Source: Clostridia bacterium (GTDB lineage Bacteria; Bacillota; Clostridia; Christensenellales; DTU072). From it: DNA of 10,669 nucleotides. The number at the start of each line of letters is the position of its first letter. Position 1 is the first letter of the stretch. The translations under genes and the position numbers were made by a program. Positions 5,258-10,669 of the stretch are shown in pieces. The notes under the pieces are model-generated. The model was not told the DNA's origin. It was given only the letters and a program-made list of their open reading frames with translations, and did no database searches. The stretch covers positions 1 through 10,669 of the forward strand of contig JAQVTZ010000053.1 in NCBI GenBank assembly GCA_028699795.1, written 5' to 3'.

Positions 5258-6585
5258 TATTTCAAGAATCCTTTATTATTCTTTACAAGGAGTTGTGACT
5301 CCAACTGCTTTTGGAACTCCAGCGCGACAGACACGACAATCAGAAGTCCCGTTGCCGAGAATGCGCTCCCGAATCCTAACGCCGCAAATCCCGGAACCTG
5401 TTGCAAAATAAGTGTCGGAATGAGCGCGATAAAAGCAAGGAACAATGCGCCAAACAAAGTCAGTCTATTATTGATACGGCGCAAGTGGTCGCTTGTCGAG
5501 CGTCCGGGCCTGATCCCGGGTATAAATCCGCCGTTTTGTTGCAGCATCCGCGCGACATCGTCCGGATTAAACTGAATCTGCGCATAGAAGTATGCGAAGA
5601 AGATAATCAGGAAGAAAGTGAACAGCGGATACAGATTACCGTTGGTCCCGAACCATTCTGCCCAGAAAAGTCCGAACTTAGAAGTGCCAGCTCCCGCAAA
5701 TTCAATGATCATTTGGGGGAACATAATGAGCGAAGTGGCGAAAATGATAGGCATAACACCGCTTGCGTTCACTTTAATCGGAATATGCGTGCTTTGTCCG
5801 CCGTACATTTTATTGCCCTTTATTTGTTTGGCATACTGTACGATAATTTTGCGGTCCGCCATATCGAAGAATACGATAAGACCAAACAACAATACCACCA
5901 TAACTAAGAAGCCCAAAAGGAACCAAATGCCAGTGAAATCGGGGTTGGCGGCAGTAACCTGCGCAGGTATCGTCACAAAAGCTGCGGTATAAATTGCCGA
6001 GCCGAGTGTCGAAAGAATACCAACAAATATAATAAGCGAAGTGCCATTGCCGATGCCATATTCTGTAATTCTTTCACCCAGCCACATCACGAGAGCAGAG
6101 CCGCCCGTGAGTATTAAGATAATAAATATCATGGTAAATACTTCGCTTGCGGTACCGTCGCCAAATATAGGAACAATAAATTCTCTCCAGGCAAAGATAA
6201 TGCCGATAGCTTGTATGATGGCCAACAATATCGCCATATATCTGGTGTATTGTGTTATCTTTTTGCGTCCCTCTTCACCCTCTTTGTTCAGCTTTTCGAG
6301 CTTAGGAATAATGAGGGTAAGAAGTTGCATGATAATGAACGAGTTAATAAACGGGACTATACCCAACGCAAACAAAGTTCCGTTTTGGAAAGAGTTGCCG
6401 GTAATCGTGGACAGCATCTGTAAGAAATCGTTGTTGGCGATATTCGTCAGACCCATCGCATTGATATCGAGACCGGGTATGGGCACAAAACATCCTATCC
6501 TGTAAACCAAGATTAGGAGAAATGTGAACAGTATTTTCCTCCGTATATCGGGAGATTGAAAAGCATTTTTGATAGTCTGTAACAT
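5257..6585 (-). CDS. secY: Sec translocase channel subunit SecY
   Basis: SecY forms the protein-conducting channel of the cytoplasmic membrane, with SecE and SecG, driven by SecA or ribosomes. The 442-residue product shows about ten hydrophobic segments. Recognisable blocks are the first membrane helix ending near FVPIPGLD, the signature GIVPFINSFIIMQLL, the second signature ITEYGIGNGTSLIIF, and the cytosolic loop PGIRPGRSTSDHLRRINNR that binds SecA and ribosomes. The start is set at the ATG (6585-6583). It overlaps the rplO TGA by 1 nt (TGATG) and has GAGG 7 nt upstream. A TTG one codon earlier (6588) is in frame but only about 4 nt from the GAGG, so it is less likely. Confidence 0.98.
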   Translation of the reverse strand: MLQTIKNAFQSPDIRRKILFTFLLILVYRIGCFVPIPGLDINAMGLTNIANNDFLQMLSTITGNSFQNGTLFALGIVPFINSFIIMQLLTLIIPKLEKLNKEGEEGRKKITQYTRYMAILLAIIQAIGIIFAWREFIVPIFGDGTASEVFTMIFIILILTGGSALVMWLGERITEYGIGNGTSLIIFVGILSTLGSAIYTAAFVTIPAQVTAANPDFTGIWFLLGFLVMVVLLFGLIVFFDMADRKIIVQYAKQIKGNKMYGGQSTHIPIKVNASGVMPIIFATSLIMFPQMIIEFAGAGTSKFGLFWAEWFGTNGNLYPLFTFFLIIFFAYFYAQIQFNPDDVARMLQQNGGFIPGIRPGRSTSDHLRRINNRLTLFGALFLAFIALIPTLILQQVPGFAALGFGSAFSATGLLIVVSVALEFQKQLESQLLVKNNKGFLK

Positions 6586-7028
6586 CAAATTACCTCAACT
6601 TTGCCGCCTGCTTTTTCGATTTTCTCGACAGCCGACTTCGTAAATTTGTTTGCTTTTACGGTTATGCTTTTGGTAAGTTCGCCGTCACCGAGTATCTTTA
6701 ACCCGTTGGCGCCAAGACCTGTGATATAACCGTTTTCGCAAAGAAATTCTTTGGATACGACTGTACCATTGTCAAACTCTTCCAGTTCGCCGACATTGAC
6801 GATAGTGTAATCTTTCTTAAAGGGACTTTTGAAGCCTCTCTTGGGTAACTTACGGGTGATAGGCATTTGGCCGCCTTCGAAACCGGGACGAACACCCCCA
6901 CCGCTTCTGGCCCATTGACCTTTGTGGCCTTTTCCTGATGTCTTGCCGAGTCCCGAACCGATACCTCTACCAAGTCTCTTAGATGCTGTAACGGCGCCTT
7001 CGCCGGGAGCTAATGTATGAAGTTTCAT
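6585..7028 (-). CDS. rplO: Large-subunit ribosomal protein uL15
   Basis: uL15 is a late-assembly 50S protein with a long N-terminal extension threading through 23S rRNA. The 147-residue product has the Gly/Arg-rich N-terminus (KRLGRGIGSGLGKTSGKGHK, residues 18-37), GGGVRPGFEGGQMP, and KLPKRGFKSPF. A globular C-terminal domain ends in KIEKAGGKVEVI. AGGAGGG lies 6 nt before the ATG and is fused to the rpmD TAG stop. It is the only gene here ending in TGA, which shows that TGA is read as stop. Its stop overlaps the secY ATG by 1 nt. Confidence 0.98.
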   Translation of the reverse strand: MKLHTLAPGEGAVTASKRLGRGIGSGLGKTSGKGHKGQWARSGGGVRPGFEGGQMPITRKLPKRGFKSPFKKDYTIVNVGELEEFDNGTVVSKEFLCENGYITGLGANGLKILGDGELTKSITVKANKFTKSAVEKIEKAGGKVEVI

Positions 7029-7039
7029 ATCGTACCCTC

Positions 7040-7222
7040 CTATTCCGCAACCTGTTCTACTTTGACGAGATGCGCGACTTTCGCTATCATCCCTTGTATC
7101 TCTTTGCGGTCTTCTTTAATTACGGACGAATTAGTTTTGCCTAGTCCGAGCGCGGTAAGATTGGCTTTTTGGTTTTTGATACGGTTGGCAGGGCTTTTTA
7201 CAAGCGTGATTTTAATCTTCAT
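7040..7222 (-). CDS. rpmD: Large-subunit ribosomal protein uL30
   Basis: uL30 is a small 50S protein bound to 23S rRNA domain II. The 60-residue product is full length for the bacterial form. It starts with the beta-strand block MKIKITLVKSPANRIKNQKA and continues with LTALGLGKTNSSVIKED and a C-terminal helix/strand ending VAHLVKVEQVAE. The family pattern of K-x-L-GLGK is clear. AAGGAGGG lies close to the ATG and is fused to the rpsE TAA stop; the gap is 10 nt. The position between rpsE and rplO is invariant in bacteria that keep this gene. Confidence 0.97.
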   Translation of the reverse strand: MKIKITLVKSPANRIKNQKANLTALGLGKTNSSVIKEDRKEIQGMIAKVAHLVKVEQVAE

Positions 7223-7232
7223 GTCGCCCTCC

Positions 7233-7751
7233 TTAACCCAAAATTTCTTCTACGGATTTGCCGCGTACTTTTGCTACATCTTCTGCAGTACGCAAGCTCT
7301 TGAGACCCGCAATCGTCGCTTTGACGCAATTGATAGGATTACTGCTGCCTATCGATTTGGTACGGATATCCGGGATACCGCTTACCTCCAACACGGCACG
7401 CACAGCGCCGCCTGCTATCACACCAGTACCGGGAACAGCGGGGAGCATAATAACTTTGCCTCTGCCATAAATACCGGTTGTCGCATGGGGTATGGTCGTA
7501 CCGCTCATCGATACCGAAAACATCGCTTTGGTGGCCGCTTTGTTGGCTTTTTCAATCGCCTCGGGAACCTCGGCTGCTTTGCCCATTCCGGCGCCAACTC
7601 TACCCTTCCCGTCACCTATTACAACAAGCGCGGAGAAGCGCATGTTTCTGCCGCCCTTAACGGTTTTGGCAACGCGGTTGACGGCCACAGTTTTTCTGAT
7701 AAGGTCGTCTTTGGGTTCTCTTGAAAATCTCTCTCTTTCATTTCTTGCCAT
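7233..7751 (-). CDS. rpsE: Small-subunit ribosomal protein uS5
   Basis: uS5 lies at the mRNA entry side of the 30S subunit and affects fidelity and helicase activity. The 172-residue product has the N-terminal double-stranded RNA-binding-like domain (about 15-80), with VNRVAKTVKGGRNMRFSALV and the GKGRVGAGMGKAAEVPEAI segment. The C-terminal domain follows, with AVPGTGVIAGGAVRAVLE and SIGSSNPINCVKATI. The KGGRNMRF loop is the region where spectinomycin-resistance changes occur in other species; no judgement on resistance can be made from sequence alone. GGAG lies upstream of the ATG and is joined to the rplR TAG stop, with a gap of 10 nt. Confidence 0.98.
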   Translation of the reverse strand: MARNERERFSREPKDDLIRKTVAVNRVAKTVKGGRNMRFSALVVIGDGKGRVGAGMGKAAEVPEAIEKANKAATKAMFSVSMSGTTIPHATTGIYGRGKVIMLPAVPGTGVIAGGAVRAVLEVSGIPDIRTKSIGSSNPINCVKATIAGLKSLRTAEDVAKVRGKSVEEILG

Positions 7752-7761
7752 TTTTCATCTC

Positions 7762-8130
7762 CTAAAACTCAAGTCCGGCTTTGCGAGCTCCGTCGGCGAC
7801 CGCTTGTACGCGACCGGTATAAATATATCCGCCGCGATCGAAAACAACAGCTTTGATACCTTTTTGCAGCGCTCTCTCGGCTATCGCAGTCCCAACGATT
7901 TTGGCGGCTTCGACCTTGGTCTTGCCCGCTACCTTAGCAGCGATATCTTTTTCCATCGTGCTTGCGGCAACCAGCGTTACGCCATTTATATCGTCTATAA
8001 TCTGCGTATAAATATGCGACAGAGACCTATAAACATTGAGGCGGGGCGTCTCGGGAGTGCCTGACAGCTTTACTCTCATGCGATTGTGCCTTTTTGTTCT
8101 TACAGTGTTTTTATCTAATTTCTTAATCAT
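7762..8130 (-). CDS. rplR: Large-subunit ribosomal protein uL18
   Basis: uL18 binds 5S rRNA and, with uL5, forms the central protuberance of the 50S subunit. The 122-residue product has a basic N-terminal tail (IKKLDKNTVRTKRHNRMRVK, residues 2-21). The conserved core follows, with GTPETPRLNVYRSLSHIYTQ and VFDRGGYIYTGRVQAVADG, and the typical ending ARKAGLEF. The length is normal. AAAGGAGGGG lies upstream of the ATG and overlaps the rplF stop region; the gap is 12 nt. uL5, its partner in 5S rRNA binding, is encoded four genes upstream. Confidence 0.98.
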   Translation of the reverse strand: MIKKLDKNTVRTKRHNRMRVKLSGTPETPRLNVYRSLSHIYTQIIDDINGVTLVAASTMEKDIAAKVAGKTKVEAAKIVGTAIAERALQKGIKAVVFDRGGYIYTGRVQAVADGARKAGLEF

Positions 8131-8142
8131 ATCGCCCCTCCT

Positions 8143-8691
8143 TTATTTGCCTTTGCCTGCGGCTTTGCCTTCTTTGCGGAGTATGGTTTCATCCTTATAG
8201 CGGATACCGTATCCGTGGTAGGGCTCAGGTTTGCGCACAGCTTTAATTGATGCAGCGAATTGGCCTACTGCTTCTTTGTCGATTCCTTTTACGGAAATCT
8301 CTGTAGGCGCAACAACTTCGAGCTTAATGCCTTTGGGCGGCACAAGATCTACCGTGTGGCTGTAACCTACCGAAAGCACTACCTTGTCGCCTTGCGCAAC
8401 GGCCTTATAACCTACACCGTTGATAATCAGGTTTTTGGAATAGCCTTTGGATACGCCTACTACCATGTTATTGATGAGCGCGCGGTAAAGTCCGTGGGCA
8501 GCTCTGGTTTCTTTCTCTTCACCGTTACGCAAAACAAGCAATTTGGTGTCTTCGGTTTTAACGGAGATGTTTTCGTTAGGGATATCCCTTTGGAGCGAAC
8601 CAAGAGGACCTTTAACGGAAACCGTTGTATCCTTAATATCGACTGTTACACCCGCGGGTAATACTATCGGTGTTCTTCCTATTCGTGACAT
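8143..8691 (-). CDS. rplF: Large-subunit ribosomal protein uL6
   Basis: uL6 lies near the factor-binding site and sarcin-ricin loop of the 50S subunit. The 182-residue product shows the two duplicated beta-rich domains. The first begins MSRIGRTPIVLPAGVTVDIK and contains VKGPLGSLQRDIP. The second begins around residue 85 with LIINGVGYKA and ends with the family signature PEPYHGYGIRYKDE (155-168) followed by a short basic Gly/Lys/Ala tail. AGGAGG lies 7 nt before the ATG and is fused to the rpsH TAG stop. Nothing unusual is seen. Confidence 0.98.
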   Translation of the reverse strand: MSRIGRTPIVLPAGVTVDIKDTTVSVKGPLGSLQRDIPNENISVKTEDTKLLVLRNGEEKETRAAHGLYRALINNMVVGVSKGYSKNLIINGVGYKAVAQGDKVVLSVGYSHTVDLVPPKGIKLEVVAPTEISVKGIDKEAVGQFAASIKAVRKPEPYHGYGIRYKDETILRKEGKAAGKGK

Positions 8692-8701
8692 TGTTTGCCT
8701 C

Positions 8702-9103
8702 CTACCAAATAAACGCGAGCACTTCGCCGCCGGCGCCTAAGCTTCTGGCTTTCTTGTCCGTCATAACGCCTTTAGAGGTCGAAATTACGGCGATACCAAG
8801 CCCATCCAGAACCTTGGGGAGCGCATCGCTCTTTGCGTAAACGCGGAGACCGGGCTTTGAAATCCTCTTAAGGCCTCTGATTGCCTTCTCTTTGTTAACA
8901 TATTTGAGTTCGATGTGAATCGTGTCTTGCACTTTGTTCTCGTTTTTTACTACCGTAGCGGACTTAATATAACCTTCTTCGACAAGGATGTCGGCGATAG
9001 CAACTTTAATTTTGGACGCCGGAACATCAACTGATTCCAGTTTTGCCGTAAGCCCGTTGCGGATACGGGTAAGCATATCTGCGATTGGATCTGTGAATGT
9101 CAT
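8702..9103 (-). CDS. rpsH: Small-subunit ribosomal protein uS8
   Basis: uS8 binds helix 21 of 16S rRNA and is a primary 30S assembly protein; in E. coli it also represses the spc operon. The 133-residue product has the N-terminal block DPIADMLTRIRNG (residues 5-17), ASKIKVAIADILVEEGYI, and the C-terminal signature ISTSKGVMTDKKARSLGAGG (107-126). The length is normal. AGGAGG lies 6 nt before the ATG and is fused to the rpsN TAG stop. I see no E. coli-like uS8 target structure before rplE, where the gap is only 14 nt. Confidence 0.98.
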   Translation of the reverse strand: MTFTDPIADMLTRIRNGLTAKLESVDVPASKIKVAIADILVEEGYIKSATVVKNENKVQDTIHIELKYVNKEKAIRGLKRISKPGLRVYAKSDALPKVLDGLGIAVISTSKGVMTDKKARSLGAGGEVLAFIW

Positions 9104-9112
9104 ATTAACCTC

Positions 9113-9298
9113 CTACCAGCTAGCCTTGCGGACACCAGGGATTTCGCCCTTGTACGCCAGGTTTCTGAAACATATTCTGCAAATTCCGTACTTGCGGAGA
9201 ACGGCATGTGGTCTTCCGCAAATAGAGCAGCGGGTATATGCTCTTGTAGAGAACTTTTGCTTTTTGTGCTGTTTATTGATCAATGCTTTCTTAGCCAT
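9113..9298 (-). CDS. rpsN: Small-subunit ribosomal protein uS14, short zinc-binding form
   Basis: uS14 is a 30S head protein that enters late in assembly. At 61 residues it is the short zinc-dependent type, as opposed to the roughly 90-100-residue zinc-free type of many Proteobacteria. The ligands are C24, C27, C40 and C43 in CSICGRPH and ICRICFR, and the protein ends GEIPGVRKASW as usual. AGGAGG lies 6 nt before the ATG and is fused to the rplE TAG stop. Bacillota often keep a second, zinc-free uS14 copy elsewhere under zinc control; none is visible here. Confidence 0.98.
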   Translation of the reverse strand: MAKKALINKQHKKQKFSTRAYTRCSICGRPHAVLRKYGICRICFRNLAYKGEIPGVRKASW

Positions 9299-9308
9299 CG
9301 ATTACCTC

Positions 9309-9905
9309 CTACTTCGCTGCGAAAGGCATACCGAGCAAGCGGAACATTTCTCTCGCTTCTTCATCGGTCTTAGCCGTAGTGACAAAACAAATATCGAATC
9401 CTCTGACCTTTTCTATTTGGTCATAAGCAATTTCGGGGAATATCAGTTGTTCTTTGATACCGAGCGCATAATTGCCTCTGCCGTCGAAAGACTTAGTGGA
9501 TAACCCTCTGAAGTCGCGCACACGGGGCAAAGCGATAGAGATAAGCTTATCAAAAAAGTTCCACATTCTGTCGCCGCGTAGTGTTACCATTGCGCCGATT
9601 TCTTGTTTTGTTCTAAGCTTAAAGTTTGCCACCGACTTCTTGGCGCGTGTTACAAGCGCTTTTTGGCCTGCGATTTGCTCCAACTCTTGCGTTGCCATTT
9701 GCAAACTTTTTGCATTCTCTTTGATATCGCCCATGCGCATATTCAGTGTTATCTTTTCTAGCTTGGGCACTTCCATGACCGAGCTGTAATTGAATGCTTT
9801 CATTAAAGCGGGGGCTACTTCTTCGCTATACATTGTTTTGACTCTGTTGACTTCCTTAACGGACGGAGCCTCTTGCACGACCTCTTCTACTTTCTTTTTC
9901 GCCAT
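9309..9905 (-). CDS. rplE: Large-subunit ribosomal protein uL5 with N-terminal extension
   Basis: uL5 binds 5S rRNA with uL18 and contacts P-site tRNA from the central protuberance. The core (about residues 19-198) is canonical: VTRAKKSVANFKLR, VTLRGDRMWNFFDKLIS, LPRVRDFRGLSTKSFDGRGN, and GIKEQLIFPEI are visible. It is preceded by an 18-residue charged extension, MAKKKVEEVVQEAPSVKE. The usual family start aligns with V19, encoded by GTC, which is not a start codon. AAGGAGG sits 9 nt before the upstream ATG, so the extension is probably translated. In the otherwise conserved NMGVGD motif the first glycine is arginine (R57). The AAGGAGG is fused to the rplX TAA stop. Confidence 0.97.
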   Translation of the reverse strand: MAKKKVEEVVQEAPSVKEVNRVKTMYSEEVAPALMKAFNYSSVMEVPKLEKITLNMRMGDIKENAKSLQMATQELEQIAGQKALVTRAKKSVANFKLRTKQEIGAMVTLRGDRMWNFFDKLISIALPRVRDFRGLSTKSFDGRGNYALGIKEQLIFPEIAYDQIEKVRGFDICFVTTAKTDEEAREMFRLLGMPFAAK

Positions 9906-9919
9906 TTAAGTATGCCTCC

Positions 9920-10414
9920 TTATTCTTCTTTGGCCGGAGCTTCGGCAGCGGTTTCGGGAGCGGCTGCAACCTCTTCGGTAACGGGAGCTTCAGCTTTCAC
10001 TCTCTTGCGCACAGTTGCCTTGGCCTTTTTTTCGGGTGCCGCTTCGGTGGTTTTGGATGCCTTGCTCTTGCGCGCCGTCACTTTTTTGGTAACAAGCACC
10101 TCGCCGCATTCTTTACAGATACGCACGCTCTTGCCGTCTACCAAGCCGTGTCCGACTCTGGTGGGCTTGTTGCAAGCGGCGCAAATGGGCATAACATTGC
10201 TTATGGCTATCGTGCCGGGTTGCTCTACCAGTCCGCCTTTATCGGAGGCTTTGCGCGCCTTAACCGCTTTTTTATTAACGGTTTTAAGGTCTTTGCCTTC
10301 GATAAGCGCTCTGCCTTTTTCGGCATTGATACCGGCAATAAGAGCGGTTTTGCCCTTATCTTTTCCGGTGATAATCATAACATAATCGTCTTTTCTGATA
10401 CTTAGCTTCGCCAT
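9920..10414 (-). CDS. rplX: Large-subunit ribosomal protein uL24, zinc-ribbon form with long charged tail
   Basis: uL24 starts 50S assembly and later sits beside the peptide exit tunnel. The N-terminal KOW domain (about residues 6-40) reads DDYVMIITGKDKGKTALIAG. The C-terminal half of the core carries four cysteines, C78, C81, C100 and C103, forming a zinc-ribbon variant around KPTRVGHGLVDGKSVRI. The core ends near residue 108. A 57-residue low-complexity tail follows, basic at about 109-145 (Lys, Arg, Ala, Thr) and acidic at the end (Glu, Ala, Pro). Total length is 164 against the usual 100-115. AGGAGG is fused to the rplN TAG stop. The tail has no visible family match and is probably disordered. 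Confidence 0.97.
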   Translation of the reverse strand: MAKLSIRKDDYVMIITGKDKGKTALIAGINAEKGRALIEGKDLKTVNKKAVKARKASDKGGLVEQPGTIAISNVMPICAACNKPTRVGHGLVDGKSVRICKECGEVLVTKKVTARKSKASKTTEAAPEKKAKATVRKRVKAEAPVTEEVAAAPETAAEAPAKEE

Positions 10415-10423
10415 TGTTGCCTC

Positions 10424-10669
10424 CTACAGAACCTCGGGAGCGAGGGAGATAATTTTCATATAATCTTTCTCTCTCAGTTCTCTCGCGATTGGCCCGAAGA
10501 TACGCGAACCTTTGGGCTGCTTTTGGTTGTCTATAATAACGGCCGCATTGTCGTCGAACTTAATGCGTGTACCGTCTTTACGGATAATCCCTTGATGGGT
10601 ACGCACGATAACGGCTCTTACCACATCGCCTTTTTTAACAACGCCACCGGGGGTCGCCGTCTTGACGGA
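10424..10669 (-). CDS. rplN: Large-subunit ribosomal protein uL14, C-terminal part
   Basis: uL14 is a 50S interface protein that forms an intersubunit bridge with 16S rRNA. The window edge cuts off the N-terminal third. The remaining 81 residues run in frame from position 10669, starting SVKTATPGGVVKKGDVVRAV. They include the FDDNAAVII segment and the strongly conserved ending RIFGPIARELREKDYMKIIS followed by LAPEVL. A full protein is about 122 residues, so about 40 are missing. A GTG at 10624 lies inside the conserved KKGDVV motif and is not the start. The TAG stop is part of the TAGGAGG serving rplX. Confidence 0.97.
   Translation of the reverse strand, partial: SVKTATPGGVVKKGDVVRAVIVRTHQGIIRKDGTRIKFDDNAAVIIDNQKQPKGSRIFGPIARELREKDYMKIISLAPEVL

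Noticed and set aside
6586..6588. TTG as the start codon of secY
   Set aside because: The ATG one codon later has proper spacing from GAGG and forms the common TGATG overlap with rplO.
6698..6973. 91-codon minus-strand frame inside rplO
   Set aside because: It is an alternative reading frame of rplO with no ribosome binding site.
10622..10624. GTG as a start for a short uL14
   Set aside because: The frame continues upstream to the window edge with conserved uL14 residues, so the gene is cut by the edge and not short.
1..10669. Mobile elements, CRISPR arrays, tRNA or rRNA genes, or defence genes
   Set aside because: None is seen. Apart from the gaps described, the window is continuous conserved ribosomal-operon coding sequence.

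Overview
The window is a stretch of the universal bacterial S10-spc-alpha ribosomal protein supercluster, with every gene on the minus strand. Transcription runs from position 10669 down to about 113. In order of transcription the genes are rplN (cut by the window edge), rplX, rplE, rpsN, rpsH, rplF, rplR, rpsE, rpmD, rplO, secY, adk, map, a small KOW-domain gene, infA, rpmJ, then (after a 169-nt gap) rpsM, rpsK, rpsD, rpoA and rplQ. An intrinsic terminator follows rplQ. Beyond it lie a probable promoter and the first codons of a new minus-strand gene that runs off the window.

The organism is most likely a member of the Clostridia (Bacillota). The evidence is strong AGGAGG ribosome binding sites, a KOW-domain gene between map and infA, rpsD inside the alpha operon (in Bacillus it lies elsewhere), a short zinc-binding uS14, and an enlarged bL17. 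The code is standard: rplO ends in TGA. Closer placement, for example near Christensenellales, is a guess from the form of bL17 and uS5.

Layout: 10669-6585 is the spc ribosomal block, with ten genes separated by 9-14 nt. From 6585 to 3904 lie secY, adk and map, each overlapping the gene before it by 1-14 nt. From 3902 to 3265 lie the KOW gene, infA and rpmJ. The gap 3264-3096 is the only substantial internal non-coding segment. It holds a perfect 36-bp palindrome, a near-consensus extended -10 promoter set into one palindrome arm, and a roughly 97-nt leader with an 8-bp hairpin. From 3095 to 167 is the alpha operon. No gene-free stretch exceeds 300 nt.

The genes jointly supply small- and large-subunit ribosomal proteins, the RNA polymerase alpha subunit, initiation factor 1, the Sec channel, N-terminal methionine removal, and adenylate balance. 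The region is core housekeeping DNA and I see no undescribed multi-gene system. The points worth a second look are the palindrome/promoter/leader before rpsM, the lineage-specific extensions of uL24, uL5 and bL17, the odd cysteine spacing in the adenylate kinase lid, the KOW protein, and the recurrent fusion of stop codons to Shine-Dalgarno sites.
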